Source: Candidatus Roizmanbacteria bacterium CG_4_10_14_0_8_um_filter_33_9 | Lineage (GTDB): Bacteria; Patescibacteriota; Microgenomatia; UBA1406; GWC2-37-13 | Assembly: GCA_002785065.1 (NCBI GenBank) | Contig: PFLI01000103.1 | Location: 1-11,822 of the forward strand | Length of the DNA: 11,822 nucleotides | Direction of reading: 5' to 3' | Shown here: positions 6,674 to 11,822 of the stretch, in pieces | Numbering within the stretch: the first letter of the stretch is position 1 | How the letters are laid out: every line of letters starts with the position of its first letter | Notes under the pieces: generated by a model | Database searches by the model: none | The model's input: only the letters and a program-made list of their open reading frames with translations | Told to the model about the DNA's origin: nothing | Program-made: the position numbers and the translations under genes

Positions 6674-6689
6674 CTTATAGCATTATTTA

Positions 6690-7772
6690 ATGAAAAAAAT
6701 AAAGATCGGAATTGATGGGGGAGACTTTAATCCTGAATCAACCATTCAAAGCGGGATTCAACGATTAGTCAGCTCTTTTCTTGTGAGTATTCCTTTAAAA
6801 CAAGAATCTTCTTTAACATTTTATTATTATTATTTCTCGAAACAGTCTGCTCATTCAAACAGTAAGACTATTCGTTATGTAAACTTACCCCGTAAGTTTT
6901 TTTCATTTCTTTTTGTTCCCCTGAAATGTTTTTTAGACAGAATTAATGTTTATATGGGATTTTCCGGAATAATTCCACCTATTATCCGCTTATTTAAAAA
7001 GACAGTAGTATTTATTCATGATTTTGGCTTCTATCATTTTCCGGACTACTATCCGGAGAGTGAAAAGTTTATTTGGCAGACAAATTATTCAGTATTTGCA
7101 GCTAATAAAATAATTGTTTTTTCTAAAACAGTCAGAAATCAACTATTGAACCAATTTCCGACCATTAAACCGGATAAGGTCATTACTATATATCCTGGAG
7201 TAAATTACGTCATTCAGAGTAAGGCAACCAATGAACGTACAATAAATAATCCCTATTTCCTATATGTAGGTGTTATAAAAAAAATAAAGAATATTGAAAA
7301 ACTTCTTTCCCTTTTTGAGGTATTTATATCAGAAACAAAAATCCTGCATGTAAAACTTGTTCTCATCGGTGTTAAAGAACAGTCATATTGGGAGCATATT
7401 ATTAAACTTCCTCTCTTTTTAAAAATTCAAAAAAATCTTATTTTTCTAGAACATGTTTCAGATAAAGACCTTGTATTTTATTACAAACACTGTATTGCAC
7501 TGTTAAATACATCGTTGGTTGAAGGGTTTTGCTATCCGGTAGTTGAAGCATTGTCTTTGGGAAAAAAGGTTATAACAAACGACCTCCCTCTTTATTTAGA
7601 ATTTAAGCCATATTTTGAAGGGTTACGTATAACTAAATCAGATAATGATTTTCTTTTAGCAATGAAGGAAGAATTTCGTAAGAAAAAAACGGTTTATTCA
7701 GTAAAACAAAACTCATTTAATTGGAGCAAGTTTAGTTCGAAATTATTAACCGTTGTCAAAAATATATCTTAA
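6690..7772 (+). CDS. GT4-family glycosyltransferase (GT-B fold)
   Basis: This 360-residue protein is a retaining GT-B glycosyltransferase of family 4. The N-terminal acceptor domain begins KIGIDGGDF and carries a glycine-containing loop SGIQRLV (21-27). VVFIHDFGF (106-114), IIVFSKTVRNQLL (141-153) and TIYPGV (166-171) are typical of the link towards the donor domain. The donor domain opens with FLYVGVIKKIKNIEKLL (190-206) and contains EGFCYPVVE (278-286), the E-x7-E motif that contacts the nucleotide sugar. Relatives transfer mannose, rhamnose or glucose to growing lipid-linked oligosaccharides in the cytoplasm. It is the first gene of an operon: its TAA shares one base with the ATG of the fusion gene. 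I see no convincing promoter in the 57 bp upstream; TATAGC at 6676-6681 is a weak -10 candidate eight bases before the start. There is no Shine-Dalgarno site. Confidence 0.87.
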   Translation: MKKIKIGIDGGDFNPESTIQSGIQRLVSSFLVSIPLKQESSLTFYYYYFSKQSAHSNSKTIRYVNLPRKFFSFLFVPLKCFLDRINVYMGFSGIIPPIIRLFKKTVVFIHDFGFYHFPDYYPESEKFIWQTNYSVFAANKIIVFSKTVRNQLLNQFPTIKPDKVITIYPGVNYVIQSKATNERTINNPYFLYVGVIKKIKNIEKLLSLFEVFISETKILHVKLVLIGVKEQSYWEHIIKLPLFLKIQKNLIFLEHVSDKDLVFYYKHCIALLNTSLVEGFCYPVVEALSLGKKVITNDLPLYLEFKPYFEGLRITKSDNDFLLAMKEEFRKKKTVYSVKQNSFNWSKFSSKLLTVVKNIS

Positions 7773-9715
7773 TGAAGACTGCATTTATTATTGTCCTCTA
7801 TCGTACCCCTCAAAAAGAAATTAACAGGCTGACAAAGGAGATTTCGTTGTTGGGTTTTAAACATTACGAGATTTATTGGATAGATAATACGGTGCATAAT
7901 AAAGGATATGCCTGGGCTGTAAATAAGGGAATTAAAAAAGGACTGCAAAATAATGCTGAACTGTTTATTGTTCTCAATCCGGACATTTCTTTTAATACCC
8001 TTAGTCAAGCTGATATACGCGAGGGAAGTGAATATTTTGATATGTGGTCTTTTACCATGAAACAAAATGGAACTTGCTTTTACGGCGGATCAATTGATAG
8101 ATGGAGAATGAGCGGAGGACTGATTAAAGTAAAGCCCAAAAATCGTTTTCAAAAAACTGATTTTGTTACCGGATCGTTAATGATAATAAAACGCTCATTA
8201 ATTGAAAAGATCGGTTTATTTAATGAATCTTATTTTATGTATTATGAAGACGTTGAATATGGACTTAGATCAATAGAAAACGGATTTAAGCTTGGCATCG
8301 ATACAAAATTCACCTATTCGCATTATGAGATATCAGATGAGAGATTTGAAAAAAAGTATATGCTGGCAAAAAATCGGTTGCGTTTTCTTTTTAGATATGG
8401 GGGGATAGTAAAACAAATACGGGAAATTATCAGATTACCCTTAACAGTTTGGGAAGAAAGATCTCTTCTTACCAGTTTTTTTCTCACTTCACCTTTTTTA
8501 AAAAATTTCTTTAGCCTTAATATCTCGTCGTTTTTAAATAAAATTATTAATTTTATTCTTTTTCTATTTCTTATCCGATACTTGACAGTAGCTGAATACG
8601 GTATCTATACACTTGTTTGGGCGCATGTCGGTTTATTGTCTCCATTTGTTGATTTTGGAACTTCTTCATACGGATTGGTTTATTTGCAAAAGATCAAATC
8701 TGAAAAAACTTCATCTCTTTTTTCGTTGCGCTTATTTTTGTCATTTATTGTATTTATTTTAACTATTGTTTTAGCAGTTTTTTTCCACTATGAAAACAAA
8801 ATTATTGCATATATCTTTCTTACCTCATTTGTTATCTTTTTTAATTTTTCATCAGGAACATATCTCATAATTACCTCAGTTTTACAGAAACTTACAAAAA
8901 CTGCATTGTTGTCATTTGCACTCAATACGTTATTGATCAGCGCATTGATTGCTGGTTTATTACTGTTTAAAAAGCTACGCACAATATTTATAATGCTTTC
9001 AATTTTTTACTCTTTATATTCAATTTTTTACGGTATTCTTATCCGGAAATTAGTTTCAAATTTGACTATACGTTTTGATGTTAAAAAATGGTTTGCCATT
9101 ATTAAAAAGTCTTATATTTTTGTATTTATCAGTTTATTTGCAGGAATATATTTTAAAATCGATATATTAATACTTTCTTTTTTAAAAGGAAAAGAAGCAG
9201 TTGGAATATATTCGTCAGGTTATAAATTTATGGAAGCACTTATTCTTGTTGCTTCAAGTTATAATACCGTTTCAATACCTTTATTTTCACATACTATTCG
9301 GGAAAACAAGCATGTACTTTTCAAAAAGGTTCAAAGACACAGCTTATTATTAGGTTTAATTGGCTTTTCAGTGGTTATTTGCACCTATATTCTTGGTCCT
9401 TATTTTTTTCCCTTATTTTTGAAAGGAGATTATATACACGCTTTACCTGTTATAAATATTGTTGTTTGGGCGCTGCCCCTGATTCTATTTAACTCAATTT
9501 TACTTAATGTTCTTTATGTATCTGATTTGTCCCGGTATGTAGTCTATTTATTTGGACTACTAGCGCTTTTTAATATCATATTAAATCTCATATTTATTCC
9601 GTATTACTCATACATTGCCTCATCATATATTACTATTTTATCTGAAATATTAAGTTTGATTACTCTGTTGTATTTGGTTTTTATTCGTTTTAAAAAGAAG
9701 ATTTTTTATGATTAA
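7772..9715 (+). CDS. Fusion: GT2 glycosyltransferase plus Wzx-like flippase
   Basis: This 647-residue protein joins two functions usually on separate proteins. Residues 1 to about 225 are a compact COG1216-type GT2 (rhamnosyltransferase-like). It shows TAFIIVLYRT at the first strand, WIDNTVHNKGYAWAVNKG (36-53), LNPDI (68-72) in the DxD position, TGSLMIIKRSL (133-143) and YFMYYEDVEYGLR (154-166). Residues about 245-647 form a flippase of the MOP superfamily (Wzx/RfbX-like). NKIINFILFLFLIRYLTVAEYGIYT (256-280 in outline, with AEYG at 274-277) is the typical first helix and loop, followed by about eleven further helices. The flippase part is close to usual Wzx length. No ATG, GTG or TTG codon lies in frame between residue 203 and the first flippase helix, so it cannot easily be translated alone. 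The fusion predicts that addition of a sugar and export of the lipid-linked oligosaccharide are physically coupled. It overlaps neighbours on both sides. Confidence 0.85.
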   Translation: MKTAFIIVLYRTPQKEINRLTKEISLLGFKHYEIYWIDNTVHNKGYAWAVNKGIKKGLQNNAELFIVLNPDISFNTLSQADIREGSEYFDMWSFTMKQNGTCFYGGSIDRWRMSGGLIKVKPKNRFQKTDFVTGSLMIIKRSLIEKIGLFNESYFMYYEDVEYGLRSIENGFKLGIDTKFTYSHYEISDERFEKKYMLAKNRLRFLFRYGGIVKQIREIIRLPLTVWEERSLLTSFFLTSPFLKNFFSLNISSFLNKIINFILFLFLIRYLTVAEYGIYTLVWAHVGLLSPFVDFGTSSYGLVYLQKIKSEKTSSLFSLRLFLSFIVFILTIVLAVFFHYENKIIAYIFLTSFVIFFNFSSGTYLIITSVLQKLTKTALLSFALNTLLISALIAGLLLFKKLRTIFIMLSIFYSLYSIFYGILIRKLVSNLTIRFDVKKWFAIIKKSYIFVFISLFAGIYFKIDILILSFLKGKEAVGIYSSGYKFMEALILVASSYNTVSIPLFSHTIRENKHVLFKKVQRHSLLLGLIGFSVVICTYILGPYFFPLFLKGDYIHALPVINIVVWALPLILFNSILLNVLYVSDLSRYVVYLFGLLALFNIILNLIFIPYYSYIASSYITILSEILSLITLLYLVFIRFKKKIFYD

Positions 9716-10859
9716 AATCGCATTGATTCGCGGAGCATTTTTAAACAATTTTGAAGGACAAAACTATAATGTTAAAGAGTTAAAGGGTTGTAAGTTACAA
9801 GTTACGGGTGTCGGATCGATAAAAACAATTCATCAAAACTTGTTATTTAAGGTCATTCGATTGCCAAGTTTGTCAGACTATAATGTTATTGGACGATGTG
9901 GAAGAGCAATTGCAAACAGGACAATAGGCGATATTCAAAACCTTTTTGGGTTGGAAAAATATGCTTCGCAATTTGATATTTTCCATACCGCAGATCCCCA
10001 TTATCATTATTCCTTTCAACTTGCCAAACTTCGTAAAGAAAACAAAATTAAAAAACTAGTTGTGACATCTTGGGAAACTATTCCACACAATAATGAAACG
10101 GTATCTAAAAAAAAGAATAACAAATATTTTGTAATTAAATATACCGATCATTTTATTTGTCATACAGAAAAAGCAAAACGCTGTCTTATTCAAGAGGGCG
10201 TTACGGAAAATAAAATATCCGTAATACGGCTGGGAGTAGATTTACAAAAGTTCCAAAATCCAAATTCTAAATCACAAACAAATTCTAAATTTCAAAACTC
10301 AAACAAAATTCAAATCCTTTTCGTAGGAAGATTGGTAAAAGAAAAAGGAATATGGGACGTGTATGAAGTATATAAGAGAATTCAAAATTTAAAAATCAAA
10401 TCTCAAAATATTACATTAAGATTTGTAGGGGAAGGATCTGAGAAGAACAAACTTCTTGAACGGATAAAAAAAGACAATCTTGAAAATAAAGTGTCAGTTA
10501 TTAGTAAAACATATGATGAAATACCAGAAGAATATCGAAAAGCAGATATTTTTATTGCACCTTCGAAAAAAACGTTGACCTGGGAAGAACAATATGGAAT
10601 GGTTTTTATAGAAGCTATGGCAACTAGACTCCCGATTATTACGTATGATACTGGCGCTATCAAAGAAATTGTAGGGGATGCTGGAATATTTTGTAAGGAA
10701 AATGATATTTCATGCTTATTCCGTTCCCTTAATTTACTAATTTTTCATAAGAATGAAAGATTAAAAATTGGTACAATTGGAAAAGAAAGAGTAAGGAATA
10801 TGTTTGATTGTAAAAAAACCACAAAGAAATTAAAAGAAATGTATTGTTCTGTAATGTAA
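9708..10859 (+). CDS. GT4-family glycosyltransferase (GT-B fold) with repeat-like inserts
   Basis: This 383-residue protein is a family 4 retaining glycosyltransferase. The N-terminal domain contains FDIFHTADPHYHYSFQLAKL (89-108) and VVTSWETIPHN (118-128). The inter-domain part has DHFICHTEKAKRCLI (147-161) and ISVIRLGVDLQKF (170-182). The donor domain starts ILFVGRLVKEKGIWDV (203-218) and contains LRFVGEGSE (237-245) and the E-x7-E motif EQYGMVFIE (294-302). The ATG overlaps the stop of the fusion gene by eight bases (ATGATTAA), so the two are probably translationally coupled. Two stretches look inserted: residues about 22-34 (repeats at 9771-9805) and 182-201, a run rich in Asn, Gln, Ser and Lys exactly between the two domains. 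The EKG in the donor-domain loop and the spacing of all core motifs are intact, so the enzyme should work. Its acceptor sugar cannot be told. Confidence 0.87.
   Translation: MIKIALIRGAFLNNFEGQNYNVKELKGCKLQVTGVGSIKTIHQNLLFKVIRLPSLSDYNVIGRCGRAIANRTIGDIQNLFGLEKYASQFDIFHTADPHYHYSFQLAKLRKENKIKKLVVTSWETIPHNNETVSKKKNNKYFVIKYTDHFICHTEKAKRCLIQEGVTENKISVIRLGVDLQKFQNPNSKSQTNSKFQNSNKIQILFVGRLVKEKGIWDVYEVYKRIQNLKIKSQNITLRFVGEGSEKNKLLERIKKDNLENKVSVISKTYDEIPEEYRKADIFIAPSKKTLTWEEQYGMVFIEAMATRLPIITYDTGAIKEIVGDAGIFCKENDISCLFRSLNLLIFHKNERLKIGTIGKERVRNMFDCKKTTKKLKEMYCSVM
9771..9805 (+). repeat. Short tandem repeats near the start of the second GT4 gene
   Basis: GTTAAAGA and GTTAAAGG (9771-9786) form an 8-bp tandem pair with one mismatch, followed by AAGTTAC twice in tandem (9792-9805). 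They encode VKELKGCKLQVTG (22-34). The AAGTTACAAGTTAC style matches short arrays that I recall from intergenic regions of CPR-type genomes. That comparison is from memory and is not proven here. Confidence 0.55.
10251..10310 (+). repeat. In-frame low-complexity repeat between the two domains of the GT4 protein
   Basis: CAAATTCTAAAT occurs twice (10261-10272 and 10279-10290) with an 18-base period, in a C/A/T-only stretch that is nearly free of G. It encodes FQNPNSKSQTNSKFQNSNKI (182-201), a polar linker between the N-terminal and donor domains. A related stretch follows at about 10380-10412 (IQNLKIKSQNI). The 18-base period keeps the reading frame. It looks like an intragenic copy of a short repeat and not an ancestral part of the enzyme. 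Confidence 0.65.
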
Positions 10860-10860
10860 G

Positions 10861-10948
10861 CGTCATTCTGGCACCACTTATGATTGTCCAGAATCCATTT
10901 TATCGATTCTGGATGCGCCCGCTATTAGCGAGGCTTACCAGAATGACG
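10861..10948. repeat. Nested palindromic element, CGTCATTCTGG...CCAGAATGACG type
   Basis: The outer arms CGTCATTCTGG (10861-10871) and CCAGAATGACG (10938-10948) are a perfect 11-bp inverted repeat. Inside, TCCAGAATC (10887-10895) and GATTCTGGA (10905-10913) form a perfect 9-bp stem with a nine-base loop, so the 88-bp unit can fold into a large nested hairpin. The pattern resembles small palindromic elements common between genes in many bacteria and is a different family from the one at 1772-1880. It begins two bases after the stop of the GT4 gene (TAA 10857-10859). It may therefore stabilise or end that mRNA, although there is no T-run. Its right arm contributes the -35 region of the next promoter. 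Confidence 0.75.
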
Positions 10949-10971
10949 AACAATAATATGATATTTACTAT
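10943..10971 (+). promoter_or_regulatory. Probable promoter for the GT2 gene at 10980, partly inside the palindrome
   Basis: ATGACG (10943-10948) and TACTAT (10966-10971) are spaced 17 bp apart; each matches consensus at four of six positions. The -10 box ends eight bases before the ATG at 10980, implying a leaderless or nearly leaderless mRNA. TATGAT at 10957-10962 is an alternative -10 with an 18-base leader lacking a ribosome binding site. The -35 lies in the right arm of the palindromic element. Confidence 0.4.
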
Positions 10972-10979
10972 TTTTCTAT

Positions 10980-11777
10980 ATGAATAAAATTTCTGTTATC
11001 ATCTTAACCAAAAACGAAGAAAAAAATATTGAAAGAGCATTAAAATCTGTTCAATTTTGTGATGAAATTATTGTAGTTAATGATGAATCTACAGATGGAA
11101 CAATTAATAAAATCCTAGATTTTAAATTCAAAACCCTAAATAAATCTAAAATTATATTACTTAAAAAAGAACTTAAAGAAAATTTTGCTGAACAGAGAAA
11201 CTGGGCTATGACAAAAGCAAAAAATGAATGGATTTTATTTTTAGACGCTGACGAAGAAATTAGTTTACAACTAAAAAATGAAATTGTAGAAATGGTTACA
11301 ACGAATAGTAAAAAAGCTTATTCATTAAGAAGAAGAGATTATTTTTGGGGAAATGAGTTGAAGTATGGAGAAATAAAAGAGGCAAATAAAAAAGGAATTA
11401 TACGATTAATTAAGAAAGGAATAGGAAAATGGGTTGGAACTGTACATGAAGAATTTATTCCTAATACCATAGGAATGGTTGGTAGAGTAAAAGGTTATAT
11501 TAATCATTATCCTCATCAAACTATCAGTGAATTTATTTCTGATATCAATATATATAGTACTATTCGTGCAAAGGAGTTGTATAAGAATAAAGTTCATTCA
11601 AATATTATTCAGATACTTTTCTATCCTTTTGGAAAGTTTATATACACCTATTTTTTTAAATTAGGTTTTTTAGATGGAGCTGCAGGATTTGCTTATGCCT
11701 TTATTATGAGTTTTCATTCCTTTTTAGTTCGAACAAAGTTATTTCAAATTCAAAATACAAACGAAAATAGATTATGA
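10980..11777 (+). CDS. GT2 glycosyltransferase, WaaE/KdtX-like, second paralogue
   Basis: This 265-residue family 2 glycosyltransferase is built like the one at 3616 but is clearly diverged from it. Motifs in order are ISVIILTKNEEKNIERAL (4-21), EIIVVNDESTDGT (29-41), FAEQRNWAM (69-77), LDADEE (88-93) as the DxD site, IRLIKK (141-146) and VGTVHEEF (152-159). NHYPHQTISEFI (175-186) and DGAAGFAYAF (232-241) near the C-terminal amphipathic or membrane-associated segment are typical of WaaE-like enzymes. Compared with the usual spacing between DGT and the AEQRN block, about ten residues (DFKFKTLNKSKI, 47-58) look inserted. The end FQIQNTNENR resembles the same repeat-like peptide style. It is separated from the upstream operon by a palindromic element and has its own candidate promoter. 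Its TGA overlaps the next ATG by four bases (ATGA). Confidence 0.88.
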   Translation: MNKISVIILTKNEEKNIERALKSVQFCDEIIVVNDESTDGTINKILDFKFKTLNKSKIILLKKELKENFAEQRNWAMTKAKNEWILFLDADEEISLQLKNEIVEMVTTNSKKAYSLRRRDYFWGNELKYGEIKEANKKGIIRLIKKGIGKWVGTVHEEFIPNTIGMVGRVKGYINHYPHQTISEFISDINIYSTIRAKELYKNKVHSNIIQILFYPFGKFIYTYFFKLGFLDGAAGFAYAFIMSFHSFLVRTKLFQIQNTNENRL

Positions 11778-11822
11778 CACAACATATTCTATTACTTATA
11801 ACACTACTTCTTTTCCAACTTG
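11774..11822 (+). CDS. Start of a membrane protein, cut by the window end
   Basis: Only the first 16 codons are visible: MTQHILLLITLLLFQL, the beginning of a hydrophobic helix without positive charges. The ATG overlaps the stop of the GT2 gene as ATGA, so the two are probably cotranscribed and translationally coupled. In this context an O-antigen polymerase or ligase, another GT-C protein or a flippase would all fit, but 16 residues cannot decide it. Confidence 0.55.
   Translation, partial: MTQHILLLITLLLFQL

Noticed and set aside
6662..6686. A clear promoter for the GT4 gene at 6690
   Set aside because: TTGTTA (6662-6667) is too close to any -10 candidate, and TATAGC (6676-6681) has no -35 or TGn extension, so I did not list it.
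7769..8065. 98-codon reverse frame over the start of the fusion gene
   Set aside because: It is antisense to the conserved GT2 motifs, which explain this DNA fully.
8788..8982. 64-codon reverse frame inside the flippase half
   Set aside because: It is a shadow of the hydrophobic coding strand, with no independent evidence.
10403..10663. 86-codon reverse frame inside the second GT4 gene
   Set aside because: It is antisense to the donor domain including the E-x7-E motif.
11406..11597. 63-codon reverse frame inside the last GT2 gene
   Set aside because: It is antisense to conserved GT2 sequence, and I see no promoter for it.
1..11822. CRISPR array, tRNA, rRNA, integrase or transposase genes
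   Set aside because: I looked for regularly spaced repeats, tRNA-like cloverleaf ends and DDE or tyrosine recombinase motifs and saw none.

Overview
The window looks like a cell-surface glycan assembly locus from an AT-rich bacterium (roughly two-thirds A+T by eye). It encodes two GT-C-like polytopic membrane proteins (DUF2142 and YfhO families), two WaaE-like GT2 glycosyltransferases, two GT4 glycosyltransferases, and one GT2 glycosyltransferase fused to a Wzx-type flippase. There is also an EamA-type transporter, one unrecognised 164-residue protein, one small probably broken gene and the first 16 codons of a further membrane protein. There are no rRNA or tRNA genes, no CRISPR array, no transposase and no marker gene. 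I therefore place the organism only by style. Compact genes, almost no Shine-Dalgarno sites, palindromic intergenic repeats and repeat-like in-frame peptide inserts together suggest a Patescibacteria/CPR lineage, perhaps Microgenomates. This is an inference, not an identification. TGA appears to be used as a stop, so the code is probably the standard bacterial one.

Layout. 1-141: the tail of the preceding region plus a perfect 11-bp palindrome. 142-1005 (-): EamA transporter. 1156-1650 (+): unrecognised protein. 1651-2157: no intact gene; it holds an inverted-repeat element of the 'CATTGCGAG...CTCGCAATGACA' type (1772-1880), a weak hairpin terminator and a frameshifted 77-codon gene (1919-2153, -). 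2158-3573 (-): DUF2142 protein. 3616-4377 (+): GT2. 4272-6632 (-): YfhO protein, overlapping the GT2 gene tail to tail by 106 bp. 6690-7772, 7772-9715 and 9708-10859 (+): a tightly overlapping operon of GT4, GT2-Wzx fusion and GT4. 10860-10979: a second palindromic element of the 'CGTCATTCTGG' type followed by a promoter. 10980-11777 (+): GT2, coupled by an ATGA overlap to the partial gene at 11774.

How the genes may work together (inference). The cytoplasmic GT2 and GT4 enzymes would build an oligosaccharide on a polyprenyl carrier. The fused Wzx domain would flip it across the membrane. The YfhO and DUF2142 proteins, if they are active GT-C enzymes, would add further sugars on the outer face from lipid-linked donors.

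Two points stand out. The GT2-Wzx fusion has no in-frame start codon that would let the flippase be made separately. Six of the seven gene or operon starts that need their own promoter have a recognisable -10 box ending only 5-12 bases before the start codon, which implies leaderless or nearly leaderless mRNAs.
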